NCBI GenBank assembly: GCA_038209965.1
Contig: JBBQXF010000020.1
Span: forward strand, 1-50,128
Direction: 5' to 3'
Source of the DNA: JALONO01 sp038209965
GTDB lineage: Bacteria; Bacteroidota; Bacteroidia; Cytophagales; Thermoflexibacteraceae
DNA length: 50,128 nt
How positions within the stretch are numbered: the first letter of the stretch is position 1; each line of letters begins with the position of its first letter. Below are positions 42,460 to 50,128 of the stretch, piece by piece. Made by a program: the position numbers and the translations under genes. The notes beneath the pieces are model-generated. The model saw nothing but the letters and a program-made list of their open reading frames with translations, did no database searches and had not been told where the DNA came from.

Positions 42460-44277
42460 TTACTTCTTCCGGTTTTTATCGGCATTTTTGGCCGTTTTGG
42501 TGTCGTCTTGGGTTTTGAGGGCTTGCTCGAGCCGCTGCTGGAACGTCGATTTCTTTTTATTGGGATCGGAGTTCTTACGGTGGTTATCATCCAATTGCTG
42601 CCGGATCTTCCCTTCGTCCACAAAACGGCGGATGGCCAACTGCTGGACGATGGTAATGATATTGGACACAAAATAATAGTACGTCAGGCCCGATGAGAAC
42701 GAATTGAGCACAAACATGAAGACAACGGGCATCAGATAGGACACCGTTTGCATGGTTTTGTCCACGGTGGCGGCCTGCAACTGGTTGTTATAATAGGTGT
42801 AGGCAATGGTGGACAGTGTCATCAAGATGGTAAACATACTGACGTGATCACCATAGAAGGGAATGCTGAACGACAGATCCAGCACCGAATCGTAAGAGGA
42901 CAGGTCATCGGCCCAGAGGAACACCTTCTGCCGCAGTTCAATGGCATTTGGGAAGAAATTGAACATGGCCAGCAATACTGGCAATTGCAACAGCACGGGG
43001 ATGCAGCCCAGAAGCGGGTTTACGCCAAACTGCTGGTAGAGTTTCATTTGCTCTTGTTGCACGGCCTGCATGTCATCGCCATGCTTGAGTTTGATGGCAT
43101 CGATCTCGGGCTTGAGCACGCGGGTCTTGGCCATGGACATGTAGGAACGGTAAACCAGCGGGAACAGGAACGTTTTGACCACCAGCACCAACAGGAAAAT
43201 GATGATGCCGTAGTTGGTCGATACTTTTTCCAATAATTCAAAAATCGGGATGATCAGATAACGGTTCACCACATTGAACACCGCCCAACCGAGATAAACA
43301 TTTTTTTCAAAACCGGGGGCCACCAGTTCGGCAATACGGAAATCGTTGGGGCCGTAATAAAACCGGATGCGCTGGCGATCGTCGTTGAGGTCGGCCACGG
43401 CCACTTCCAAGCTCATTTCCAGTTGCTTCACCACGGGCGATCCTTCGGGCTCGGGTTGGGTGGCGGCGCGCACATTGGTAAATGTTCCGTTGGTAATGAT
43501 GGCCGTATTAAAGAACTTTTGCTTGAGGGCCACCCACTTGGCCGGGAAATCGGCCTTGAGCACTTCGGGATCTTGGGATGTTTCCGAGATTGACTCCAGT
43601 TCGTCATTGTTCTGGAACACATTGACGGTGGTTGAAGCGCGGAGCGTGGGCATGTCCTTCTCCTGCTTTTTCACTAGATCGGTCCAAACAAAGGTGGCCT
43701 GCTTGGTTTTCAGTTCAGCCCCGAGGCTGGACAGATCGGCGCGGTAGCCCAACTCAAAGCCCGTTTTGGGCAGGGTATAGCGTTGCTCAATAAAAGTGGC
43801 CGAATCCAAATTAATCCGGAAAGTGATACTGCTATCGGAGGTTTGGGTAGCTTGGTAGTAAAAACTGTGCAAATCCAGCGGGCCTTGGTTAGTCTGGATA
43901 GTGAGCGAGGTTTTGCTGCTCTGCTCATCGATCAGCACCAATGGTTTTTTCTCAAAGGTGACGTAATTTTTGAGGATCACGCGCGTTACTCGGCCACCTT
44001 GGGTGGAAAAGACGATTTTTACATCGGCATTTTCCAACGTCAGTTCTTTGGCTTCGCCCTTGGCAGCGGCGGCAAACTTGCCCAAACGCTGTTTTACCAC
44101 CGAATCGGGCAGGTTGGCCAGTACATTCGCTTCTTGGATCTTGGCCTCGATTTTGGTCGGGGCGGTGGTTGGGCTGGCCTTGGGATCCGGCTTGGGCGGC
44201 TCGGGCGAGAACCACACCAAATAGGCCATCAGCATCAATGAAATCAGCACTATGCCTGCAACTTGGTTTTTGTCCAT
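42460..44277 (-). CDS. yidC: Membrane protein insertase YidC
   Basis: Inserts and folds inner-membrane proteins, alone or with Sec. 605 aa, typical for Gram-negative YidC. TM1 is at the N-terminus (VAGIVLISLMLMAYLVWF). A large periplasmic domain spans about 50-345 (TQGGRVTRVILKNYVTFEKK). The conserved five-helix core follows: NYGIIIFLLVLVVKTFLFPL, MKLYQQFGVNPLLGCIPVLL with QLPVLLAMFNFFPN, and SSGLTYYYFVSNIITIVQQL. The C-terminus is basic. It follows pyrG by 77 bases on the same strand, a neighbourhood I recall as common in Bacteroidota. Confidence 0.95.
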   Translation of the reverse strand: MDKNQVAGIVLISLMLMAYLVWFSPEPPKPDPKASPTTAPTKIEAKIQEANVLANLPDSVVKQRLGKFAAAAKGEAKELTLENADVKIVFSTQGGRVTRVILKNYVTFEKKPLVLIDEQSSKTSLTIQTNQGPLDLHSFYYQATQTSDSSITFRINLDSATFIEQRYTLPKTGFELGYRADLSSLGAELKTKQATFVWTDLVKKQEKDMPTLRASTTVNVFQNNDELESISETSQDPEVLKADFPAKWVALKQKFFNTAIITNGTFTNVRAATQPEPEGSPVVKQLEMSLEVAVADLNDDRQRIRFYYGPNDFRIAELVAPGFEKNVYLGWAVFNVVNRYLIIPIFELLEKVSTNYGIIIFLLVLVVKTFLFPLVYRSYMSMAKTRVLKPEIDAIKLKHGDDMQAVQQEQMKLYQQFGVNPLLGCIPVLLQLPVLLAMFNFFPNAIELRQKVFLWADDLSSYDSVLDLSFSIPFYGDHVSMFTILMTLSTIAYTYYNNQLQAATVDKTMQTVSYLMPVVFMFVLNSFSSGLTYYYFVSNIITIVQQLAIRRFVDEGKIRQQLDDNHRKNSDPNKKKSTFQQRLEQALKTQDDTKTAKNADKNRKK

Positions 44278-44354
44278 TCTTATTTGCTTGATTTTTTCTG
44301 TAATTTAATCTTTTCCAATCATTTGTCCATCTTTTCAACCGTGGGCCAGCCTTC

Positions 44355-45998
44355 CTATTTGTCGTTGGCCGACTCGCGGCGCTCTTTTGCCCGTTGGTGT
44401 TTTAGGGCTTCCTTCACGAAGCGCACAAACAGCGGGTGCGGGTTGACGACCGTACTCTTCAATTCGGGGTGGAACTGCACGCCCAGAAAATAGGGGTGGC
44501 CTTGAAGTTCCATGATCTCGACCAGCCCCGACTTGGGGTTGATGCCGGTGGCCCGGAAGCCGGCTTTGGTAAATTGCGGCAAAAAGTCATTGTTAAATTC
44601 GTAGCGGTGGCGGTGGCGCTCGCTAATGTGCAGCTTTTTATAGCTGGCATAAGCCATGGAGTCTTTCTCCAGATCGCAGGGGTAAGCACCCAGTCGCATC
44701 GTGCCGCCCATCTGAGTGATGTTTTTCTGATCTTCCATCAGGCTTACTACGGGATTTGGGGTGTCGGGGTTCATCTCGATCGAGTGCGCATCGGCAATGC
44801 CCAGCACATTGCGGGCAAATTCGATAATGGCCATTTGCAGGCCCAGGCAAATCCCGAAGAAAGGGATCTGACGCTCGCGGGCCAGCCGCACCGCATTGAT
44901 TTTGCCGGGCACGCCCCGCTCGCCGAAGCCAGGGGCCACCAATATCCCGTTTAAATCAGCCAGTTGTTCCTCCACTTCCTCGGGGGTGAGCAAGGACTCG
45001 GCCTTGATCCAGCGCAAGTTCACTTTGCACTCGTTGGCCGCCCCGGCGTGGATAAACGACTCTGAAATAGATTTATAAGCATCTTTAAGCTCCACGTATT
45101 TGCCCACCAGCCCGATGTTGACATCGCTGGTGGGGTTTTTCAACTTGCCCAAGAACACTTTCCAAGACTCGATGTCGGGTTCTTTTTGGTTGCGGAGGCG
45201 CAATTTGTCAATCACGATCTCGTCCAGCCGTTCCTTGCGCATGAGCAAGGGCACATCATAAATGGTTTCGGCATCGATTGCCTCGATCACTGCGTTCAAG
45301 TCCACATTGCAAAACAGGGCAAGTTTGCGGCGGATGTCCATTGGCAAGTGGCGCTCGGTACGGCAAGCCAAAATATCAGGCTGGATCCCCGCTTCCAGTA
45401 GGCTTTTGACCGAGTGTTGAGTAGGTTTGGTCTTTAGTTCACCCGCCGCCTTCAGGTAGGGCACCAGTGTAAGGTGGATCACGATCGCATTGGACGACCC
45501 CACTTCCCAGCGGGCCTGGCGCACCGCCTCAATGAAGGGCAGCGACTCGATATCGCCCACGCAACCGCCAATCTCGGTGATCACGATGTCAAATTTGCCA
45601 GTTTCGCCCAACAAGAAAATGTGGCGCTTGATCTCGTCGGTGATGTGGGGAACCACCTGCACCGTTTTCCCCAAATAAACCCCTTCGCGTTCTTTGGTGA
45701 TCACGTTGTTGTAGATCCGGCCGGTGGTAATGTTGTTGGCCCGCGAGGTGGGAATGTTCAAAAAACGTTCGTAGTGCCCCAAATCCAAGTCGGTTTCGGC
45801 CCCATCGTCGGTGACATAACATTCCCCGTGCTCGTAGGGATTGAGCGTGCCGGGATCAATGTTGATATAAGGATCAAACTTTTGGATGGTGACAGAAAAA
45901 CCCCTCGCCTGCAACAGCTTGGCCAAGGAAGCGGCAATGATCCCTTTTCCTAGGGAGGAGGTCACTCCGCCAGTAACAAATACATATTTGGTAGCCAT
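44355..45998 (-). CDS. pyrG: CTP synthase
   Basis: Converts UTP, ATP and glutamine to CTP. 547 aa, typical length. The N-terminal synthetase domain begins MATKYVFVTGGVTSSLGKG (P-loop) and contains the ITEIGGCVGDIESLPFIEAV segment. The C-terminal class I amidotransferase domain has the nucleophile Cys in FFGICLGLQM and a catalytic His-Glu in GVQFHPELKS. The frame is open 18 codons upstream, but the MATKYVFVTGG start at 45998 matches the family. A TAnnTTTG element lies 123 bases upstream. It is probably cotranscribed with yidC. Confidence 0.96.
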   Translation of the reverse strand: MATKYVFVTGGVTSSLGKGIIAASLAKLLQARGFSVTIQKFDPYINIDPGTLNPYEHGECYVTDDGAETDLDLGHYERFLNIPTSRANNITTGRIYNNVITKEREGVYLGKTVQVVPHITDEIKRHIFLLGETGKFDIVITEIGGCVGDIESLPFIEAVRQARWEVGSSNAIVIHLTLVPYLKAAGELKTKPTQHSVKSLLEAGIQPDILACRTERHLPMDIRRKLALFCNVDLNAVIEAIDAETIYDVPLLMRKERLDEIVIDKLRLRNQKEPDIESWKVFLGKLKNPTSDVNIGLVGKYVELKDAYKSISESFIHAGAANECKVNLRWIKAESLLTPEEVEEQLADLNGILVAPGFGERGVPGKINAVRLARERQIPFFGICLGLQMAIIEFARNVLGIADAHSIEMNPDTPNPVVSLMEDQKNITQMGGTMRLGAYPCDLEKDSMAYASYKKLHISERHRHRYEFNNDFLPQFTKAGFRATGINPKSGLVEIMELQGHPYFLGVQFHPELKSTVVNPHPLFVRFVKEALKHQRAKERRESANDK

Positions 45999-46120
45999 GT
46001 GGTTGCGTGTGTGGACAATTTTTGGTGGCTCGTTGCTGGATCGCTTATCCAACTCCGGCTAGCGCAAACCCGCAGGCCTGAGCGTACATTGGCCAATACT
46101 GCCCTCAAAAAATTCAGGCG

Positions 46121-46128
46121 CAAAGATA
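46121..46128 (-). promoter_or_regulatory. -7 promoter element for pyrG
   Basis: The minus strand reads TATCTTTG, a full TAnnTTTG match, leaving a leader of about 115 bases before the pyrG ATG. Nothing that looks like an attenuator or riboswitch is evident in the leader. The rest of 46129-46476 has no gene I can support. Confidence 0.5.
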
Positions 46129-46476
46129 GGGCGAAATCGGGAAGGATGAATAGGGCGGTCAGGAATAAAATTGTGCAAATCAGGAACGCCCCAACTGGCC
46201 TGACAATATTCCATCAAAACCAGTTTTCCGCTAGTCAGAAGAGTAATCCATTGAAAATCACTTCAATAAATCATAAAAATTCTTGAAATTATTTTATCTT
46301 GATGCAATAAATAGTGATGGTCGGCCCGGGACCACAGTCCGGTCAAAATGCGTCAGGACTGGGGAAACGCTGGTTCCGGCCGGCTTGACCAAACCCCAAG
46401 AGCAATGGACAAGGTCTAGTGGCATTGAAACGGCGGGTTGGGTAGCGGCCGCAGTTTGGCGACCTCCGTCACAAAG

Positions 46477-46508
46477 AAGCGGGCACTCTCCTAAAACAGT
46501 GCCCGCTT
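46477..46508 (-). terminator. Terminator-like hairpin after the sugar isomerase gene
   Basis: Perfect 11-bp stem AAGCGGGCACT / AGTGCCCGCTT with a 10-base loop, 21 bases past the stop of the minus-strand gene at 46530. The following T stretch (CTTTG) is short. Confidence 0.6.
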
Positions 46509-46529
46509 TGGCCGTCATCCGACCGTCGT

Positions 46530-47423
46530 TTACTTGGTGTATTTTTTCATGAACTCAAAATCGGTTTTGATACAATCGATGATCGGCGGGCCATCGGTGG
46601 CTTCCTGCTCCACGGTGTAATATTTGATGCTGGTCTTTTTGGCCACAGCGAAAATCTCGTCCCAGTTCATGGTTCCCTCGCCCATGGTGGCACTTTCTTC
46701 TTTGGTCTTGTGCTTGTCCTTGACGTGCATCAGTTCAAAATGTTTGGGGTATTTGCTCAGCCAATCGGCGGCCTTGGCGTTTGCAATGGCCATGTTGCAG
46801 GTGTCCAATTGCTGGGTGACCAGCGCGGGATCCAGCGATTCCAACATGATGGCATACAAGGCTTTGCCATCGTGCATGGTGCTGAACTCCTTGTGGTGGT
46901 TGTGGAAACCAAACTTGAGCCCCGCTTTTTTGCAGTGTTCGCCGCACTTGTTCCAGGTCTCCATCACCTGTTTCACATCGTCGAGGTTTTCGTAGATAAA
47001 ATCGGGCGATGGGTTGATCAGGTATTTTTGGCCCAATATGACCGCATCATCAATCGCTTTTTTATACTCATCCGTAATGTCCTTGGTGGTGGCATCCCAG
47101 TGTTTTTTGCGGAAGCCCACGTGCGAAGAGGGAATGCTCATGCCCAAGTCGTTCACTGCCTTGCGGAAATCGGCCACGGGCATCCCATAGGTTTTGCCCT
47201 GCGCGTAACTGGCCGGCTCCACTTCTTTGTAGCCAATGGCGGCCACTCTTTTCAGGGTGCCGAGGGCATCTTTTTGCATGTCCTGCCGGATGGAATAGAG
47301 CTGTACGCCCAAGTGCTTGATTTTGGTGGGTGAGGCCAAAGTGGGCAGGGCCACCAGCGACAGGGCCGCCACAGTTCCTTGCTGGAGAAAGTCGCGCCGG
47401 GAAATGGTAGAAGTTGTTTTCAT
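46530..47423 (-). CDS. Sugar phosphate isomerase/epimerase-like protein with Tat signal
   Basis: 297 aa. A twin-arginine signal (SRRDFLQQG followed by VAALSLVALPTLA) indicates folded export to the periplasm. The mature part is an AP-endonuclease-family-2 / xylose-isomerase-like TIM barrel: LGVQLYSIRQDM, GYKEVEPASYAQG, SSHVGFRK, FGFHNHHKEF (metal His), LDTCNMAIANA (metal Asp), HFELMHVKDKH and a final YTVEQEATDGPP (metal Glu). Bacteroidota carry many such exported proteins acting on sugars or polyols; the substrate is not readable. The frame is open 25 codons upstream, but the Tat signal sets the start at 47423. Confidence 0.85.
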   Translation of the reverse strand: MKTTSTISRRDFLQQGTVAALSLVALPTLASPTKIKHLGVQLYSIRQDMQKDALGTLKRVAAIGYKEVEPASYAQGKTYGMPVADFRKAVNDLGMSIPSSHVGFRKKHWDATTKDITDEYKKAIDDAVILGQKYLINPSPDFIYENLDDVKQVMETWNKCGEHCKKAGLKFGFHNHHKEFSTMHDGKALYAIMLESLDPALVTQQLDTCNMAIANAKAADWLSKYPKHFELMHVKDKHKTKEESATMGEGTMNWDEIFAVAKKTSIKYYTVEQEATDGPPIIDCIKTDFEFMKKYTK

Positions 47424-47543
47424 GTCAGTGTTGAACAAGTGGTGATTGATACTGGGCAGCCAAACGCCAAAACGCAGTTTGATTTGGCCCACGGTCAAAA
47501 GTAAGCAAAAAATAGAAAGAACCCGAAAAATCCAGACTTACAC

Positions 47544-47573
47544 TTGCATTGATCAATTTCATGGCTAATTTTG
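47544..47573 (+). promoter_or_regulatory. Promoter of atpD-atpC
   Basis: TTG (47544-47546), 19 bases, then TAATTTTG (47566-47573): a canonical Bacteroidota -33/-7 promoter with ideal spacing. It is 89 bases upstream of the atpD ATG. Confidence 0.7.
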
Positions 47574-47662
47574 CCGCTAAATTTCGGAGTTTGGAAAAAC
47601 TGAAAGCGTTCCGTCCTGAAATTTAGCGTTTTGACCTTACAAGACTTTTTTTTAGATTTACA

Positions 47663-49177
47663 ATGGCAAATATTGGTAAAATCACCCAGGTAATCGGCCC
47701 AGTAGTGGACGTGAGCTTCGAAGCCGCCGATGCTCGGTTGCCGAGGATTTTGGATGCAATGACTGTGACCAAGGAAAACGGGGCAGTAGTGGTATTGGAG
47801 TGTCAACAACACCTTGGCGAAGATCGCGTTCGGACCATCGCAATGGATGGCACCGAGGGATTGACCCGGGGCATGGACGTGATCGACACGGGGAGCGCCA
47901 TTCAAATGCCCATCGGCGAGGGCATCAAAGGCCGGTTGTTCAACGTGGTGGGTGAAGCCATTGACGGCATTCCCCAACCCGACCGGAGCAAGGGCCTCTC
48001 GATCCACCGGTCAGCCCCTAGGTTTGAAGACCTTTCTACTTCTTCCGAAATCCTTTTTACTGGGATCAAAGTCATTGACTTGCTCGAGCCCTACGTAAAA
48101 GGTGGCAAGATCGGTTTGTTTGGTGGTGCTGGAGTAGGCAAAACAGTTTTGATCCAAGAATTGATCAACAACATCGCCAAAGCATACGCCGGTTTGTCGG
48201 TGTTTGCGGGAGTAGGCGAGCGCACCCGTGAGGGCAATGACCTGCTGCGCGAAATGATTGAGGCGGGCATTATCCGCTACGGCGAAGAATTTAAACATTC
48301 CATGGAAGAGGGCGGCTGGGATTTGAGCAAGGTTGACATGGAAGAACTGAAGAAATCACAAGCTACCTTCGTGTTTGGCCAGATGAACGAGCCTCCCGGG
48401 GCCCGTGCCCGCGTAGCCCTTTCCGGTCTGACCGTAGCTGAGTACTTCCGCGATGGCGAAGGTGACACCTCGGGCGTGGGCCGCGATATTCTTTTCTTTA
48501 TTGACAATATTTTCCGTTTTACGCAGGCAGGATCGGAAGTATCCGCACTTTTGGGCCGGATGCCTTCTGCCGTGGGTTATCAGCCCACTTTGGCCACTGA
48601 GATGGGGGCCATGCAAGAGCGGATCACCTCCACCAAGCGCGGATCCATCACTTCGGTGCAGGCCGTTTATGTACCTGCCGATGACTTGACCGACCCTGCC
48701 CCCGCCACTACATTCTCGCACTTGGATGCCACCACGGTATTGAGCCGCAAGATTGCCGAATTAGGCATTTATCCAGCTGTGGATCCGTTGGATTCCACCT
48801 CACGGATTCTTACCCCTTCTATCGTGGGTGATGCCCATTACAACACCGCCCAGCGCGTGAAGGAAACCTTGCAGCGGTACAAAGAATTGCAGGACATCAT
48901 TGCCATTCTTGGGATGGACGAACTCTCCGAAGAAGACAAACAAGTGGTTAACCGTGCCCGGCGGGTACAGCGTTTCTTGTCGCAGCCTTTCTTCGTGGCC
49001 GAGCAGTTCACCGGTTTGAAGGGCGTGCTAGTGGACATCAAAGACTGTATCCGTGGGTTCAATATGATCCTGGATGGTGAGCTTGACCATTTGCCCGAAG
49101 CGGCTTTCAACTTGGTGGGTACGATCGAGGATGCCATTGCCAAAGGCGAGCGTTTGATGGCCGAAGCCAATAAATAA
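47663..49177 (+). CDS. atpD: ATP synthase F1, beta subunit
   Basis: Catalytic subunit of the F1Fo ATP synthase at the inner membrane. 504 aa. The Walker A loop is GGAGVGKT (154-161). Other conserved blocks include GVGERTREGNDLLREM, FGQMNEPPGARARVALSGLT, DILFFIDNIFRFTQAGSEVS, ALLGRMPSAVGYQPTLATEM and AILGMDELSEEDK. Length and start (MANIGKITQVIGPVVDVSFE) are normal. In Bacteroidota the atpD-atpC pair is often separate from the other ATP synthase genes, as here: none of a, b, c, alpha, gamma or delta is in the window. Confidence 0.97.
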   Translation: MANIGKITQVIGPVVDVSFEAADARLPRILDAMTVTKENGAVVVLECQQHLGEDRVRTIAMDGTEGLTRGMDVIDTGSAIQMPIGEGIKGRLFNVVGEAIDGIPQPDRSKGLSIHRSAPRFEDLSTSSEILFTGIKVIDLLEPYVKGGKIGLFGGAGVGKTVLIQELINNIAKAYAGLSVFAGVGERTREGNDLLREMIEAGIIRYGEEFKHSMEEGGWDLSKVDMEELKKSQATFVFGQMNEPPGARARVALSGLTVAEYFRDGEGDTSGVGRDILFFIDNIFRFTQAGSEVSALLGRMPSAVGYQPTLATEMGAMQERITSTKRGSITSVQAVYVPADDLTDPAPATTFSHLDATTVLSRKIAELGIYPAVDPLDSTSRILTPSIVGDAHYNTAQRVKETLQRYKELQDIIAILGMDELSEEDKQVVNRARRVQRFLSQPFFVAEQFTGLKGVLVDIKDCIRGFNMILDGELDHLPEAAFNLVGTIEDAIAKGERLMAEANK

Positions 49178-49267
49178 CCAGTTTGGGCCAAGGCCCGAGC
49201 GAGGAAACCACGGGCAACGTCCCGCATTCCCTGCGTTTGGGCCTCCCCCCTTTAACCATCAACCGAG

Positions 49268-49534
49268 ATGAAACTAGAAATCGTAACCCCCGATAAAAAA
49301 GTATTCCAAGGGCCCGCCTCCGGGGTGCAAGTGCCAGGAATCGAAGGTTCGTTTGAGGTGCTGGAAAACCACGCTGCCCTAGTGAGTGCGCTGGGTGAAG
49401 GCACGGTACGCATCACCTCGGGCGGGAAAGCCGAGTATTTCGATATTGATGGCGGAGTGATCGAAGTATTGAACAATACCGTTGTTATCTTGGCTGAGAC
49501 TGCGGTTCCATCCATCAAAATTGAGAATAAATAA
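49268..49534 (+). CDS. atpC: ATP synthase F1, epsilon subunit (short form)
   Basis: 88 aa, only the N-terminal beta-sandwich (MKLEIVTPDKKVFQGPASGV, PGIEGSFEVLENHAALVSAL, DIDGGVIEVLNNTVVILAET). The C-terminal helical hairpin that gives inhibitory regulation in the 130-140-aa E. coli type is absent, as in other Bacteroidota. It lies 90 bases after atpD, in the same unit, and is followed by an intrinsic terminator. Confidence 0.93.
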   Translation: MKLEIVTPDKKVFQGPASGVQVPGIEGSFEVLENHAALVSALGEGTVRITSGGKAEYFDIDGGVIEVLNNTVVILAETAVPSIKIENK

Positions 49535-49551
49535 CGGATGAGCAATTCCCC

Positions 49552-49587
49552 AAAACCCGGATGGTCCATTGACCCTCCGGGTTTTTT
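49552..49587 (+). terminator. Rho-independent terminator of atpD-atpC
   Basis: Stem AAAACCCGG / CCGGGTTTT with an inner partial pairing, followed by TTTTTTG. It is 17 bases after the atpC stop. Confidence 0.85.
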
Positions 49588-49644
49588 GTTTCACCATACC
49601 GCAATTTTCCGTTTACTTTGTAGCAACATTCGTTTTACTCCCGT

Positions 49645-50128
49645 ATGTCACTTTCGGTCAACCACCTGCTTGGTATAAAGGGGCTGCTTTCCAGCGACAT
49701 TGAGCTGATTTTTGAAACAGCGGACAAATTCAAAGAGGTACTCAACCGGCCCATCCGCAAAGTGCCCTCCTTGCGCGATATCACCATTGCCAATGTTTTC
49801 TTTGAAAATTCCACCCGGACCCGGCTTTCATTTGAACTGGCCGAACGGCGACTTTCAGCCGATGTAATCAATTTTGCGGCATCCAATTCATCGGTCAAGA
49901 AAGGGGAAACCCTGCTCGATACGGTGAACAACATTTTGGCCATGAAGGTAGAAATGGTGGTGATTCGCCACGCCAGCCCTGGCGCACCCCATTTTTTGGC
50001 CAAACACATTTCGGCCAGCATCATAAACGCGGGCGATGGCACCCATGAGCACCCCACGCAAGCCCTGCTCGATGCCTACTCGATCCGGGAAAAGCATGGC
50101 ACAGTGGCAGGCAAAAAAGTGGCCATTA
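49645..50128 (+). CDS. pyrB: Aspartate carbamoyltransferase catalytic subunit, 5' part
   Basis: Condenses carbamoyl phosphate and aspartate in pyrimidine synthesis. The first 161 residues of about 305 are present and the gene runs off the right edge. Seen: LGIKGLLSSDIELIFETADK, the carbamoyl-phosphate loop FENSTRTRLSFE (Ser56-Arg60), NSSVKKGETLLDT with the loop Lys, VIRHASPGAPHFLA, and DGTHEHPTQALLDAYSI. The ATG at 49645 gives the usual N-terminus. TTTACTTTGTAG at about 49612 is a loose -7-like match; a full consensus is not seen. Confidence 0.95.
   Translation, partial: MSLSVNHLLGIKGLLSSDIELIFETADKFKEVLNRPIRKVPSLRDITIANVFFENSTRTRLSFELAERRLSADVINFAASNSSVKKGETLLDTVNNILAMKVEMVVIRHASPGAPHFLAKHISASIINAGDGTHEHPTQALLDAYSIREKHGTVAGKKVAI

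Noticed and set aside
46283..46552. Plus-strand 89-codon frame in the pyrG-isomerase spacer
   Set aside because: Runs through a terminator hairpin and into the antisense of the isomerase gene; no protein-like signature.

Overview
The window is about 50 kb of a Bacteroidota chromosome, most likely from the Cytophagales/Saprospiria side of the phylum. The assignment is inferred from content: a type IX secretion protein (PorQ), TonB-dependent receptors, a TPR-coiled coil-SpoIIE phosphatase, the long Bacteroidota form of amidophosphoribosyltransferase, a separate atpD-atpC pair with a very short epsilon subunit, pyrG next to yidC, start codons without strong Shine-Dalgarno sequences, and several TAnnTTTG (-7) promoter elements. 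No rRNA, tRNA or CRISPR array was seen. The backbone is moderately GC-rich with very frequent GGCC; several islands are visibly more AT-rich.

Layout. 1-177: a broken membrane-protein gene running off the left edge. 420-2779: purF and ohr. 2810-3993: a DUF2461 gene between two copies of a hairpin-rich intergenic repeat; a third copy lies at 30184. 4225-7516: an S41-peptidase lipoprotein and a two-gene unknown envelope unit. 7801-16239: HtrA protease, M14 carboxypeptidase-like protein, a TPR/SpoIIE phosphatase, hisC and a cupin. 16285-18854: an outer-membrane barrel and a glycine-rich TerB-like protein. 19405-25957 (all minus): adaptor, MacB-type permease and TolC-type channel, with a TonB receptor downstream and no ATPase gene. 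26202-27104: a ROK kinase. 27360-30126: small AT-rich genes (a possible 45-aa ORF, SRPBCC, YCII, and a Crp-like regulator overlapping a membrane protein). 30910-36426: TPR/membrane protein, Rieske protein, PhzF-like enzyme, PlsC and PorQ.

37092-40549 is the most accessory stretch. An acetyltransferase gene is cut by an IS630-family element whose transposase is split by a -1 frameshift at an A7 run. Beyond it is a two-gene unit with its own promoter: an ABC/OLD-like AAA ATPase whose end overlaps a 157-aa protein with a possible nuclease core. This pair is the best candidate for an undescribed (defence-like) system; the function is inferred.

40768-50128 is housekeeping: a 500-aa membrane protein of unknown function, yidC, pyrG, a Tat-exported sugar isomerase-like protein, atpD-atpC and the 5' part of pyrB. 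purF, pyrG, pyrB and hisC give the window a nucleotide and amino-acid biosynthesis theme without a single operon. Five stretches longer than 300 bases hold no convincing gene (18855-19404, 30251-30909, 32539-32873, 35027-35379, 36433-37091); fragments and hairpins in them are listed as low-confidence features.
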